From Bdellovibrio sp. CG22_combo_CG10-13_8_21_14_all_39_27 (lineage in GTDB: Bacteria > Bdellovibrionota > Bacteriovoracia > Bacteriovoracales > Bacteriovoracaceae), in NCBI GenBank assembly GCA_002786715.1, contig PCTW01000082.1, positions 30,639-94,638 of the forward strand: DNA of 64,000 bases, written 5' to 3'. Shown one piece after another: positions 16,701 through 24,961 of this stretch. Made by a program: the position numbers and the translations under genes. Position 1 is the first letter of the stretch; each line of letters starts with the position of its first letter. A model generated the notes under the pieces. The model worked only from the letters and a program-made list of their open reading frames with translations. It did not search any database and was not told the origin of the DNA.

Positions 16701-16911
16701 TTGGGATAAATTTGTTTATGATGATAATGCTATGATCGTTCAGAATTTAGATCAATTAGATATCTTTGAAGCTTTTAGACCTTTTCTCAAAGATTCTCCT
16801 GCCGAATATCTGTTTGAGAAAAATAAAGATAATTCAATTCCTGGGGCGATTATAAAGACTGTTAGAAATCCTCATTCCAATACCGTCGGCACTTCTTCGC
16901 GGAATCCATAA
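13789..16911 (+). CDS. Large lipoprotein with duplicated ANGC/VNPW domain
   Basis: 1040 residues. The N terminus is a lipoprotein signal with lipobox LMGC and lipidated C17. GAGGAAGG precedes the ATG. I do not recognise a named family. Two segments look duplicated: A97-N-G-C100 followed by V140-N-P-W143, and A409-N-G-C412 followed by V453-N-P-W456. The spacing is the same (46-47 residues) and upstream cysteines are similar, suggesting two related beta-rich domains. An acidic linker (KKDEEDAEND) lies between them. The C-terminal half has a soluble, partly glycine-rich segment (FGGEFGFPNPFSFGMEGG). Its last 50 bp overlap the oppositely oriented lipoprotein gene. A possible operator palindrome lies 92 bp upstream. 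Probably a surface or outer-membrane anchored protein. Confidence 0.8.
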   Translation: MTKKAIIVALTFILMGCSKKAERQHPTLSDMGFSASKVTQTSIDQDTTGEWALMGDLKNASLIGLQTCLKDPLLAPLYQEPVKVVTPYKTHQVVADANGCLQWNEWIEFNPLAQQDFMEYPVEILNSRNNQAMIELPLMVNPWKSRDNVRDLRYDETPESHKSSKLDEASPFKVVAVSFKQLSPVRGRNGQSLLPFHAEFRLQVERLDEFGKIVRTDIKQANLETKLTLIDNNSKVIGMSSQSSRSQNGSFVIDGEMPIINNLTGLSSLEVIFNIQLPMTKFPALSVSLPMAGIEGGSVAEARPVEDPSKVEELRSDAIMAQAVKKDEEDAENDVSASQSFIVTRIDARAGSLVSDSYQKTSRRTQRTRLSLCLADSISSSLARPLGNIDFKVTSDVGTIEQTEKRTQANGCSDISLLLDYDLFDCENFIPVKLTIKGTGELEGHQVTREVAVNPWNDADYFYDIERQGAAPKLACVPPTLFMSGLSFINQGLVRSELKVDRYLQLNLKRRYQIQLNPQVLVGMSSLREQAPRALSFGRIKTKISLYAPTTDQLDYLNPKASDLMFLSSTEAEGEINAGGQVLLNIDLPFDVADTHLLSHKNIIIIELSSDQFSKVEKSTFLASFIAGSSQGTMSATKADNKLIEQLAQIKKSSVEPLKQSPVAIYRDYLTSIQKENHQFKSFEDFKSLNEERPLGTQDWQLGRGMNKERYFSELSFEETRMMARENGKLPSETLKKLCRHFYQIPQIKRELRSLGGINYVADGGSLFLKCVENPRAYINVLGMTFIDKLMKEKEGMAPAKFIADNNGKLNRGKGYFAGSGERSGVDHTTSEGESWMLAFGGEFGFPNPFSFGMEGGYARTYAISDSKSVGSSQMAMVRYGSNQDDLNLNYESLTLEVIAETKECFTAGAQKALRTIQVCLPESRLQKIQETWYFIEESVSANNGVIADGTRPGQDYLAQVVRGQDNFNRIWDKFVYDDNAMIVQNLDQLDIFEAFRPFLKDSPAEYLFEKNKDNSIPGAIIKTVRNPHSNTVGTSSRNP

Positions 16912-18040
16912 ACTTTCGGCAAGCGCGCACTAATTCTTTTTCAGGATTGATGACTTGATCTTGACCTGTATGTTCCTTAATACAATTTTCAATCAATTCA
17001 CAAAAGCGATTTTCAGTCATGTCTTGGAGATTGGTGGGTTCATCAAAAATGGAAACACCTGCCGCTTCTAGCTCTTTGGCCATATCAAGAAGGCCTTGCC
17101 CGTCTTCTGTCATTTGATCCAGCTTTTCGGCCTCCTGGGTGATTTCCTTTTGCTCTCGATAAAAATCCCAGACAAAATAGGCCGACAAATAGACTCCGAT
17201 AGCGGTCAGATATCGTTTGCGCAGAAATTGATAATCACCATGAAAACGAGAAAAGAGCTCTTCGTTCTCGCCATAATAATGAAGCTTCACTTTCTTGAGG
17301 ACCTCATCAGAGAGTCCGTTATGCAAAATGTCCTGTGCTAGTTCATCCGATAGTCTTGAAACCTTGGCCGCCGGCAAATAGAGTGGAGGCATACCTGTCA
17401 AGACTGGTAGATTCCAAAATGAAGTTGCAAACAACTCTCCCCACTTACTCTGACGGAATCGAGTCCAGCGTGGGATATTCTCTGGAGCATATTTCGCAAT
17501 AATGGATTCAAGACCTGAACGTACTAGATCTCGATGCAAAAGACTTTGCAAATGAGCTTCTACACCATCGCTACCAAAACGGAAGCGCTCTGGAAATCGC
17601 AAATCAAGCAAGTCATCGACAGCGGCTTCAACATCGCGGAACTCAAACTTCTTTTTGCGTTTTAATTTTTCAATAAGCTTAATCGCCTGTTTTTTCTTTT
17701 TTGATTCAAAGGTCAATGGCTCGCGTTTTAACTGGGCCCCCATAAAATCAATCATCGCCACAATAGATTCTGGTGAATCAGGAAGTGACTGGTACGAATT
17801 TGCCCCTTCGCGCTCCAATATCGAGAAATAATCTTCATAGGCGCGATCATTCCATTGGTCCAAAGGACGCTTCATAAGCTTACGATAGAGGTCACTTAAG
17901 TCGCTCTTCTGTCCTACTCCTAAAATTGATTGCATCAGCTCAAAACAGTCGCCATCAGCGGACGCAGGACTTCGCTGACTGGTTGAACAGCTCCAAGTGA
18001 TCAAAATTATTGAGAAGAGAAAGGCTTTTCTCATGGTCAT
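16862..18040 (-). CDS. Lipoprotein of unknown function
   Basis: 392 residues. It has a lipoprotein signal with lipobox ITWSC (C18 when counted from the first ATG). A second ATG six bases downstream (18034) is equally possible, as no good SD precedes either. The rest is helical and charged, with a hydrophobic stretch near residues 285-300 (YLTAIGVYLSAYFVWDFY) and a cysteine-containing tail (FCELIENCIKEH, then ACRKFMDSAKKC). No family recognised. Its 3' end overlaps the large lipoprotein gene by 50 bp in the convergent direction. Confidence 0.75.
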   Translation of the reverse strand: MTMRKAFLFSIILITWSCSTSQRSPASADGDCFELMQSILGVGQKSDLSDLYRKLMKRPLDQWNDRAYEDYFSILEREGANSYQSLPDSPESIVAMIDFMGAQLKREPLTFESKKKKQAIKLIEKLKRKKKFEFRDVEAAVDDLLDLRFPERFRFGSDGVEAHLQSLLHRDLVRSGLESIIAKYAPENIPRWTRFRQSKWGELFATSFWNLPVLTGMPPLYLPAAKVSRLSDELAQDILHNGLSDEVLKKVKLHYYGENEELFSRFHGDYQFLRKRYLTAIGVYLSAYFVWDFYREQKEITQEAEKLDQMTEDGQGLLDMAKELEAAGVSIFDEPTNLQDMTENRFCELIENCIKEHTGQDQVINPEKELVRACRKFMDSAKKCRRYWNEDF

Positions 18041-18083
18041 CGTATCGGTAAAAAGGGATGAAAACTGAAAGGTTGAGACCCTA

Positions 18084-18113
18084 AAAACAAAAAACCCACA
18101 TGTTATATGTGGG
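18084..18113 (-). terminator. Intrinsic terminator of the methyltransferase gene
   Basis: On the minus strand the stem CCCACAT / ATGTGGG (7 bp, 5-nt loop) is followed directly by a T-rich run. It lies about 80 bp after the stop at 18196 and fits a Rho-independent terminator. Confidence 0.75.
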
Positions 18114-18195
18114 CATTCTGAAGTGTGGATAAGTTGTTAAATAACCTATCTAAAATTATTTTATCAAATACTAATTCTTTTGCAAGCCCTAATCA

Positions 18196-18834
18196 TCATG
18201 AACTCTTTTTAATCATCAATTGATATTCAGAAAAGATCGTTTCATATTTTCCAGCAAGCTCGTTCAGAAATTTATCAATGCCAACTTTTGGATTATTTTC
18301 GCCATCGCTAAATCGATAGTCATCAAAAATGAGAATCCCTTCGTGATCAAGCAAAGGCCAGCAAAGCTTGGCATCCCGGTAAACTTCTTCTGCGCCGTGG
18401 GCCCCGTCAATGTATATTAATTGAAAACGCTTGCCATACAATTCGGGCAATATGAGAGAGGAATGCCCCTCAACGACTGTTACTTTTTCTCGTGCTGAGC
18501 AGAGTTCAAGATTTTTGAGAAGACGGCGTTCCAAACGAATATCAATTCCGATAGCTTCAGCTCCAGGCCCATTCAAAAGATTGTCGAGGACCCATAAAAA
18601 TGATCGACCTTCAAAAACACCAATTTCCAAATAGCGCAGATTCTCGTTTTCTGTCAGATTTTTGAGATGCTCTTTCCAAGCTGGAACATGATGCGAAAAC
18701 CAATCAGTCTTAAACTGATAATTGTATCGGTATTGGTCTTTGGAACTGGGCTGATTGAAAACAAAATAGCGCTCTTGAACAAAAAGGTCATACAAACGCT
18801 CGAGGCCATTGAGAATCAGATTAGAATGAGACAT
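18196..18834 (-). CDS. Class I SAM-dependent methyltransferase (Methyltransf_24-like)
   Basis: 212 residues, soluble. The SAM-binding motif I is YLEIGVFEGRS (about residues 71-81), followed by an acidic strand (GIDIR). The motif LIYIDGAHGAEEVYRDA and then GILIFDDYRF are characteristic of the Methyltransf_24 / cephalosporin-hydroxylase-like group. Such enzymes often modify sugars, lipids or small molecules; the substrate cannot be told. The gene stands alone, 34 bp after the phosphodiesterase gene on the same strand, and is followed by a terminator. Confidence 0.8.
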   Translation of the reverse strand: MSHSNLILNGLERLYDLFVQERYFVFNQPSSKDQYRYNYQFKTDWFSHHVPAWKEHLKNLTENENLRYLEIGVFEGRSFLWVLDNLLNGPGAEAIGIDIRLERRLLKNLELCSAREKVTVVEGHSSLILPELYGKRFQLIYIDGAHGAEEVYRDAKLCWPLLDHEGILIFDDYRFSDGENNPKVGIDKFLNELAGKYETIFSEYQLMIKKSS

Positions 18835-18868
18835 AAATTCATTCTACTCACTTTTTTAGTCAAGTCAC

Positions 18869-19639
18869 CTATTGCTTGCTTATAATTTGCTTACAAAGAA
18901 GCGAGTTGTTCGTCGTGATAAAATCGACACCTTTATTTAGATATTTTTGAATGCGTTTAGCAGAATCTTTCGTGTAGGCCCCAACTTTTATTCCTTTTGC
19001 TTGAAGCTTTTGCACTCTTGAACGATGAATATATTTAGTACTCAGAGCACTGATATTTCCAAGATCGCCGAAAAATCCCCATTTTTTTAAACGTACAGTT
19101 CCAATCTTTTGGAAAAAGACGTCTGACTTTGCCTTCTGTTCAACCACCTCAAGGATATTCCTGTTAAACGAAATAACTGAAACCAGCTCTGGTCGATCAC
19201 TATAATAATTTTTGATCAATTCGAGATCAGAGTCAGTAATGGTCTCATCTTTAAACTCGATCAAAAGTCGTGTTTGCGATTGCGATAGGAGCAGAAGACC
19301 TTCTTCGAAAGTGGGAATGACTTCTCCATTTTGAAGTAAGCAGTTTTGCGAAATCTGGGCCAAGGTAAGTTCATGAATAGGCGATTTTAAATCACAATTT
19401 TGACCTTTCGAAACGCGCTTTAACTTTTTATCATGGAAGATTATCGTTTTTCGATCTTTGGTATGACGAAGATCAAACTCAATTCCATCGGCTTCACCTT
19501 GGATGGCATTGGAAAAGGCTTCTAACGAGTTTTCTAATCCTCCATAGCCTAATGAACGGTGAGCAACACAATAAGAAGGTGTGCTTGCGTGAAGCTGTGA
19601 GCTTATGGCCAGAGAAAGACCCAGAATCAGTGTTTTCAT
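18869..19639 (-). CDS. Exported glycerophosphodiester phosphodiesterase
   Basis: Hydrolyses glycerophosphodiesters to glycerol-3-phosphate and an alcohol. The family signature is clear: AHRS near the N terminus (normally HRG), GLENSLEAFSNAI, GIEFDLRHTKD, then FHDKKLKRV. Later come LLIEFKDE and the closing GVDFITTNN. I chose ATG 19639 because the signal peptide (MKTLILGLSLAISSQLHA) starts there with GAGGT about 11 nt upstream; an in-frame ATG at 19657 would add six residues. About 256 residues, normal for the family. The HRS variant is slightly unusual. A periplasmic lipid-scavenging role is inferred. Confidence 0.88.
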   Translation of the reverse strand: MKTLILGLSLAISSQLHASTPSYCVAHRSLGYGGLENSLEAFSNAIQGEADGIEFDLRHTKDRKTIIFHDKKLKRVSKGQNCDLKSPIHELTLAQISQNCLLQNGEVIPTFEEGLLLLSQSQTRLLIEFKDETITDSDLELIKNYYSDRPELVSVISFNRNILEVVEQKAKSDVFFQKIGTVRLKKWGFFGDLGNISALSTKYIHRSRVQKLQAKGIKVGAYTKDSAKRIQKYLNKGVDFITTNNSLLCKQIISKQ

Positions 19640-19808
19640 TGCCCGATTGTACCTCATACCCCAAAAATAAGGGCAATCAGTGAAAATCTTATAAGGTACC
19701 TCCCCCCATAAGTTATGCTTATAGGTTTTAATTAAGGAAGATCATTTCCCTCTTTTTCAAAGGCATGATTAAAAGGCCTCAATTAATCACACATCTGAGG
19801 AGAGAAAG

Positions 19809-20339
19809 ATGAAAACATTATTTGCTTTTTTTGCTACCAGTGCCTTATTCCTAACCATGGCCGTAGAAGCCAGATCCATTCAAAAGCCAAGAATTCTTGA
19901 GGCTGATATCCACACTTTTAATGTAGATACAGAGGGATCTTTTGCCGGTTATAAAACTCAATATGGCAAAATTTCGGTGAATGAAATCAATCGTACTGTG
20001 ACTCTTTATTTATCGCTTGGGCCAAAATGCGCGCCAGGAATGATGTGTCCAATGTATCTCATTGCAAAGAAAATTGAACTCCCAATGATTTCGGGAAAAA
20101 GAGATCAATGCCATGCTGTCACTTACGTTGCCAATAAAAATGATATGCCCGTTGATGGCGCAAACGAAACACTTGTAGTGACTGATTTTAGTAATAATAT
20201 TTGTCCTTCATTTGCCTTTGCCGCTTATCCAGAGACAAAAGTAGATTACATCTCAGAATACTTTGACCGCCTTCAAGGAAAGCTCAAGCGTGAGCACAAC
20301 ACCTTCTTGGCCGATAAATTAGAGATCGTTCAGCAATAA
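19809..20339 (+). CDS. Secreted protein, unknown
   Basis: 176 residues with a signal peptide (MKTLFAFFATSALFLTMAVEA). GAGGAGAG precedes the ATG. The mature part is probably a small beta-rich domain, with a cysteine cluster around GPKCAPGMMCPMY and further Cys at RDQCHA and NNICPS, suggesting two disulfides. No family recognised. A terminator follows the stop, so it is probably monocistronic. Confidence 0.7.
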   Translation: MKTLFAFFATSALFLTMAVEARSIQKPRILEADIHTFNVDTEGSFAGYKTQYGKISVNEINRTVTLYLSLGPKCAPGMMCPMYLIAKKIELPMISGKRDQCHAVTYVANKNDMPVDGANETLVVTDFSNNICPSFAFAAYPETKVDYISEYFDRLQGKLKREHNTFLADKLEIVQQ

Positions 20340-20348
20340 ATAGAATTT

Positions 20349-20390
20349 CCCAGGAGATTTTGTCTCAAAGCCTCCTGGGCCCTGTTTTCT
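20349..20390 (+). terminator. Intrinsic terminator after the secreted protein gene
   Basis: CCCAGGAG pairs with CTCCTGGG (8 bp) around a loop of about 15 nt, followed by CCCTGTTTT. It starts 10 bp after the stop at 20339. The loop is large, so efficiency is uncertain. Confidence 0.6.
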
Positions 20391-20457
20391 ATCTCCGTTT
20401 GATCTATTTCTGAACCGCTTCGCGCCCAGAGTAGACTCAACGACATTCTTCTCCAAG

Positions 20458-20474
20458 TGACTAAAAATTAGTCA
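20458..20474. promoter_or_regulatory. Palindromic operator candidate, copy 2
   Basis: TGACTAA-AAA-TTAGTCA (7-bp perfect arms), ending about 83 bp before the ATG at 20557. It matches the palindrome at 13679-13697 at all but a few positions, including the central CTAAAA-x-TTAG. Confidence 0.5.
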
Positions 20475-20556
20475 TTTTCCCTACTCTAACTCTCTGTAAT
20501 TAAATGATTTCATTGGTATGTATCTTGCTTATAACAACACTATAACGAGGTTGTTT

Positions 20557-21240
20557 ATGAATAAGATGATGGTTTCACTTGTTTCATTTTTACTATGGTT
20601 TTCACCTTTGGCCCAGGCCCAAAGTGAAATCGATAAATGTAAAATGCTCAAAGAGCAACAACACATGCTCGCACGCGACAAAGAAATGCTAGGAAAAATG
20701 CAAACATTGCAAAAAGAAAAGCAAGCTGCCGAAGAAATGCGAGAGCATCTCTTATCTGGTGCTAGTCCGCGAGAAATTGCCCTTTTTACTGAAGATCAAG
20801 TTAATGAACTGGCCCTGATTGCTGAGAGTGACGATGTCACTCAAATGGCCGGGGTCGCTTCTGTTGGTGCGCTCATGGTAACCGGTTATATCATTAAACG
20901 TCTCAATGCAGATACGCGTGGTCAGACATTTTTAAAGCGTCTGCGTATGCAACTCTTTCCCGAAAAAAGGATTTTTGTAAAAACACTTTTAAACACGGCC
21001 TTTCTCGCAACCATTGCAGGCTCACTCTACAGCGGGATAAGATTATACCAAAATCACAATAGAAGATTGGAACTCAATCAGATCATTGCTGAACTGAATA
21101 AATTGCGCGATCTCTCTGAGCAAATTACAACAATGAAAGATACGATCGAAAGCCAAGAGATTGCCTTTCACCTCAATGCAGACGAGCTTGAAGAACAGGG
21201 TCTGATTAAGCGCAACAAATCGGGCTTTGACTGCAACTAA
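20557..21240 (+). CDS. Exported coiled-coil membrane protein, unknown
   Basis: The reading frame opens at 20518, but ATG 20557 has GAGG 7 nt upstream and starts a signal peptide (MNKMMVSLVSFLLWFSPLAQAQ). This gives 227 residues. A coiled coil follows (KMLKEQQHMLARDKEMLGK), then two hydrophobic stretches (AGVASVGALMVTGYII and TAFLATIAGSLYSGIRLY). The C terminus is a second coiled coil (LNQIIAELNKLRDLSEQI). No family recognised. It stands between a terminator and the lemA operon promoter, with a palindrome upstream shared with the lipoprotein gene at 13789. Confidence 0.7.
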   Translation: MNKMMVSLVSFLLWFSPLAQAQSEIDKCKMLKEQQHMLARDKEMLGKMQTLQKEKQAAEEMREHLLSGASPREIALFTEDQVNELALIAESDDVTQMAGVASVGALMVTGYIIKRLNADTRGQTFLKRLRMQLFPEKRIFVKTLLNTAFLATIAGSLYSGIRLYQNHNRRLELNQIIAELNKLRDLSEQITTMKDTIESQEIAFHLNADELEEQGLIKRNKSGFDCN

Positions 21241-21242
21241 AC

Positions 21243-21271
21243 TTGAATTGACGTATATATCTCGTTACAAT
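21243..21271 (+). promoter_or_regulatory. Sigma-70-type promoter candidate for the lemA operon
   Basis: TTGAAT and TACAAT are separated by 17 bp, about 32 bp before the lemA ATG. They match the vegetative consensus at 4/6 and 5/6 positions. Position and spacing fit, but this is prediction by eye. Confidence 0.45.
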
Positions 21272-21302
21272 TTCGAAAACACTAATTTCGGAGTTGTGAT
21301 TC

Positions 21303-21881
21303 ATGCAAAAAATCATTATTGCTACTTTAATTATCTTTATGACTACTTCATGTGGTTTACAATCACTACCTAAGGCCAATAATGAAGTTGAGGCTTCTTG
21401 GGCCGAAGTTCAAAACCAATACAAAAGACGTGCTGATCTTATTCCGAACTTAGTTGAAGTGGTTAAAGGGTATGCCTCCCATGAAAAAGAAACTCTTGAA
21501 TCTGTTATTGCGGCGAGAGCAAAAGCAACCTCGATCAATGTTAATGCGCAGGATTTAAATCCAGAAAAACTGAAAGAATTCCAAGCAGCACAAGGACAAT
21601 TATCGCAAGCTCTTGGTCGTTTAATGGTTGTTTCAGAGCGCTATCCTGAATTGAAGGCAAATGAGAACTTTAAAGATCTTCAAGTGCAATTAGAAGGAAC
21701 AGAAAATAGAATTACGATTGCGCGCAATCGCTATATTGGAACGATAAAGGAATACAATAACCTTGTTACAGTTCCACCTACATCTTGGTTCAATTCACTT
21801 TTTTACCATTATGACAAAAAACCACAATTTGAAGTTGAAAACCTCGAAAAAGTACAAGATGCACCTGAGGTGAAATTCTAA
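21303..21881 (+). CDS. lemA: LemA family lipoprotein
   Basis: 192 residues. Lipobox TTSC with C17. The LemA core is clear: ASWAEVQNQYKRRADLIPNLV, then VKGYASHEKETLESVIAARAKA and the C-terminal NRYIGTIKEYNNLV with a PPTSWF tail. LemA proteins are helical-bundle envelope proteins of uncertain function that usually sit beside TPM-domain proteins, as here. The stop overlaps the next ATG by one base. Confidence 0.93.
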   Translation: MQKIIIATLIIFMTTSCGLQSLPKANNEVEASWAEVQNQYKRRADLIPNLVEVVKGYASHEKETLESVIAARAKATSINVNAQDLNPEKLKEFQAAQGQLSQALGRLMVVSERYPELKANENFKDLQVQLEGTENRITIARNRYIGTIKEYNNLVTVPPTSWFNSLFYHYDKKPQFEVENLEKVQDAPEVKF

Positions 21882-22579
21882 TGTTTAAATTATTGTTTAT
21901 TCCCTTCCTTCTTTGGTCTCAACTTTTATTGGCCCAAGAAATACCAGCTCTAACGGGCCCAGTTGTTGATGAAGTAGGAATCTTTTCAAGTTCCTCTAAG
22001 TTGCAATTGGAAAATGCTCTTCGCGATGTCAATCGCCAAGGAATCTTGCAATTACAAATCTTAGTTGTAAAAGACTTAGCATCAGAACCCATAGAAAGTT
22101 ATTCCATTAAGGTTGTCGACAAATGGAAATTGGGAAAAGAAAAAAGCGACAATGGAGTCCTCTTCATTATAGCGCCAAATGATCGCCAAGTTCGAATTGA
22201 AGTTGGAACGGGATTAGAAGGCGACCTCACTGACGCCCAATCTGGTCGAATCATTCGTCAAGTCCTTCCCTATTTTAAACAGAATCGTTATCAAGACGGT
22301 GTCATTGTCGGAGTGAATGCCATTCTAGCGCAATTTAATAGCGAAACGACTGGCATGACGGCAAGGCCAGCGCGAACAAAACAAACCGCCAACAGTTTCT
22401 TTATCATCATTTTCTTTATCCTCTGGTTCACAATGTTTTTTTCTCGTTTTTGGATCGGAAAAGGTGGTCGCTATAGAAGCTCCTCTTACCGAAGCGGAGG
22501 CTTTGGCGGTAGTAGTGGAGGTGGCTGGAGTGGCGGCGGAGGCGGCTTTTCTGGCGGTGGCGCAAGTGGGAGATGGTAA
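21881..22579 (+). CDS. TPM-domain membrane protein (YgcG-like)
   Basis: 232 residues. Signal peptide (about 1-18), then a TPM/DUF477 domain (about 25-145) with VVDEVGIFSS, NGVLFIIAPNDRQVRIEVG and GLEGDLTDAQ. A transmembrane helix lies at about 172-190, followed by a Gly/Ser-rich tail (GGFGGSSGGGWSGGGGGF) typical of the YgcG type. It is translationally coupled to lemA and one base before the next TPM gene. In this family TPM proteins work with LemA in the envelope; the exact job is not settled. Confidence 0.9.
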   Translation: MFKLLFIPFLLWSQLLLAQEIPALTGPVVDEVGIFSSSSKLQLENALRDVNRQGILQLQILVVKDLASEPIESYSIKVVDKWKLGKEKSDNGVLFIIAPNDRQVRIEVGTGLEGDLTDAQSGRIIRQVLPYFKQNRYQDGVIVGVNAILAQFNSETTGMTARPARTKQTANSFFIIIFFILWFTMFFSRFWIGKGGRYRSSSYRSGGFGGSSGGGWSGGGGGFSGGGASGRW

Positions 22580-23212
22580 ATGACATTAGTTAATTTTAAA
22601 GAAGAATTAGATAATAAAATTAAAATCATCGAGCAAGATTCAGATGCTGAAGTGATGGTCCTCTTTAATCAATGGAGTGATCGATACCCTGGCGCCCATT
22701 TAAGATTGGGACTCTTTTTCTCTTTGTTATTACCGACAATATACTATTTTTCTCCTTGGGAACTACCGGATCTCATTTATCTTATCGTCCTTCAGCTTAT
22801 TGGTTTTTTTCTTGGACATTATCTCGCCTATCTTCCCCGTTTAAAAAAAATATTAGCGACAAGCAAAGAGTTAAAAGAAGAAGTGCAACAGGCGGCCATT
22901 GAGTGTTATCACAACATTGGCATCACCAATCATCCGAAACGCCTCGGAATGATGGTTTATCTCTCTCTCGGAGAAAGACGAATGAATATCATCTGGGATA
23001 AAGGCCTAAAAGAGGTTGCCAATTCTGAACTTGAAGCTTGGGCCAAATCGACACGGAAAGAAATGAAGAAATTGGGTTGGGAACAAGGTCTGCTACAGGG
23101 TTTAGAAGAACTAAAATCGCTATTAGCTGTTAAAGCACCTCAAACCAGCGATGGCAGTGAAAATCATCTTGGTAATATCGTCACTAAAGAGCAGGAAGCC
23201 CCGAAAGCTTAA
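22580..23212 (+). CDS. Second TPM-domain protein, membrane-anchored
   Basis: 210 residues, no signal peptide. A divergent TPM domain is interrupted by two hydrophobic helices (about 50-66 and 71-90). The ERRMNIIWDKGL segment and the following helix match the C-terminal half of the second TPM protein commonly found third in lemA-TPM-TPM operons. It starts immediately after the preceding stop. Its last 29 bp overlap the convergent secreted-protein gene. Confidence 0.8.
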   Translation: MTLVNFKEELDNKIKIIEQDSDAEVMVLFNQWSDRYPGAHLRLGLFFSLLLPTIYYFSPWELPDLIYLIVLQLIGFFLGHYLAYLPRLKKILATSKELKEEVQQAAIECYHNIGITNHPKRLGMMVYLSLGERRMNIIWDKGLKEVANSELEAWAKSTRKEMKKLGWEQGLLQGLEELKSLLAVKAPQTSDGSENHLGNIVTKEQEAPKA

Positions 23213-23951
23213 TCTTATTCACAATATCATTACTGACTAATTGAACAGCACCTGACACTGCCTGCGCGAAGAGAGTCGTCACTAGTTTTGGTGAAACGTA
23301 TCCAGGTATTTGGTTCATTGAATAATAGTGTTCGTATTCAAGACCTTCAATTTTTGAAGGTCGAGATTCAATCTTTATAAAAACCTGAGAATCACAATTG
23401 CGACAGGTAAAGGAAAAGCGTCTATATTCACTCTCCCTTTCAAAGTATTGATCGAAAAAAAGATTAAAGTCTTCAAAAGGATATCTGTAGTGAAGTTTCA
23501 GTGACTTTTCTTGTTTCCTTAGACTAACCTCTAGCCCCATTGGTTCAACGGTGAGTTCATAACGAGTAACGTTCTTACTGCTAGGGAGTTTTAAAAGTTT
23601 AGCCTCCTCAAATGTCCACGGCCTTAGATTTGCGCCTTCGCGAATGACTGTCGTCGTAAAAATGACAGAACCTTTATATTGAAGCTGAACTTGGGCAGTA
23701 CGAGTTTCACCTCTAACAATCTCTTCGAAGCACCATTCAAGATCAAAGTGACCATTCATACGTTGAAGCTGTAGCTTTAAGCAACGATCCCCTGCCGGAG
23801 TGGCCACCGATTGGAAAAAAAGCTGGCGAAAATAGGCCGAGCTATTAATTAAATTTTGCTGAAGAAAATACTGATCATTAGGAACCCACGAAGGAAATTC
23901 GTTAGCGATAGCAGAAAAGCAAAAGAAGAATGAAAGAGCTAATAGCTTCAC
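23184..23951 (-). CDS. Secreted protein, unknown (third of three)
   Basis: 255 residues. It starts with GTG at 23951 inside the stop of the preceding gene (GTGA overlap), so translation is coupled. Signal peptide MKLLALSFFFCFSAIA. The rest looks beta-rich with a Cys pair (FTCRNCDSQVF) that could bind metal or form a disulfide. No family recognised. The three-gene set has similar gene lengths and export signals and probably forms one envelope system. Confidence 0.7.
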   Translation of the reverse strand: MKLLALSFFFCFSAIANEFPSWVPNDQYFLQQNLINSSAYFRQLFFQSVATPAGDRCLKLQLQRMNGHFDLEWCFEEIVRGETRTAQVQLQYKGSVIFTTTVIREGANLRPWTFEEAKLLKLPSSKNVTRYELTVEPMGLEVSLRKQEKSLKLHYRYPFEDFNLFFDQYFERESEYRRFSFTCRNCDSQVFIKIESRPSKIEGLEYEHYYSMNQIPGYVSPKLVTTLFAQAVSGAVQLVSNDIVNKIKLSGLPAL

Positions 23952-24961
23952 GGTGTGCCCGCTGGTCTGTTGTCTTGAAGTTGACCTTTTTCTGCAGCTA
24001 GAATTAATTCCTGGATATAATTACGGACTAAATTAGGCTCGGTATTATTAAGGAGTCTGGTATAATTAAGTCTTAACTCTTCTAATAATCGCTGATTCTG
24101 AGTTCCCGTATTAACGACCGCAGTCGGTGGAAATTCATTAATGAGTACACGAACAAAACTTCCGACTCGGGACAAGGTTCTCTCGCGAACATTATAACCA
24201 AAGTTAGTGAGGAATGTTCCTTCAGAAACTTGAGTATTGGATGAATCGAAATAAGTCACATAATTTTGTGGCTTTGCAAAAGCGTTGGCAATATTTGTAT
24301 ACGGAGTAAATCCCATCGTCGTGGTCCACTCTGATTGACCGATTTGAATCTTTAGACTGTAAGGAAAGTATTTATAGGTGACACGAGAAACTTCATCTGA
24401 ATAAGTATAGGTCACTTGATAGGCCAATTGACCACCAATGCGGTATTCGTGAAACTCTCCTGATGGTGTCCTCTCTTGTGACAAGGAAAAGAGCTCCGTT
24501 TGATCGCCATAAATCATACGATAAAAACGCTTTTTCTCACCAGCTTTTAAATTGAGAGCGATCTCGCCTTTTCTCATTTGATTAAAAGTGAGAGGTTTTT
24601 CATCACCACCAACGACTTGCAAATGCTCTTGGAGGACTAATTTTTCACCACAACCAAAATAGCGCATTGATTGGAAGCGCTCCTCACCATTAATCTTTGA
24701 AGTTAATTCCAAGCGTGCCAAGTTTGAACCAGGAGCAAAGGGCCGGTTTTGACAAGTAATCACTTCGTGGGAGCGATAGGATAAGGAACGATCGCCATAA
24801 AGAGCATAGTAGTTTTTCTCTAGCTCAAGAAGCTTCACTCGAAAGGAAGCTCTAAACTCTTCCACCATTTCATTGGCCGTAAGAATTGATGATGGCAATA
24901 CAACAGTGGCTTGTAGGTTCAGAGTAAAAATAAAAAAGAGAAGAGCAATAAGCTTTTTCAT
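23948..24961 (-). CDS. Secreted protein, unknown (second of three)
   Basis: 337 residues with a signal peptide (MKKLIALLFFIFTLNLQA). The ATG overlaps the stop of the upstream gene by one base. Predominantly beta by eye, with repeated aromatic strands (YSDEVSRVTYKYFPYSLKI). Two cysteines (ITCQNRPF, FGCGEK). No family recognised. Confidence 0.72.
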   Translation of the reverse strand: MKKLIALLFFIFTLNLQATVVLPSSILTANEMVEEFRASFRVKLLELEKNYYALYGDRSLSYRSHEVITCQNRPFAPGSNLARLELTSKINGEERFQSMRYFGCGEKLVLQEHLQVVGGDEKPLTFNQMRKGEIALNLKAGEKKRFYRMIYGDQTELFSLSQERTPSGEFHEYRIGGQLAYQVTYTYSDEVSRVTYKYFPYSLKIQIGQSEWTTTMGFTPYTNIANAFAKPQNYVTYFDSSNTQVSEGTFLTNFGYNVRERTLSRVGSFVRVLINEFPPTAVVNTGTQNQRLLEELRLNYTRLLNNTEPNLVRNYIQELILAAEKGQLQDNRPAGTP

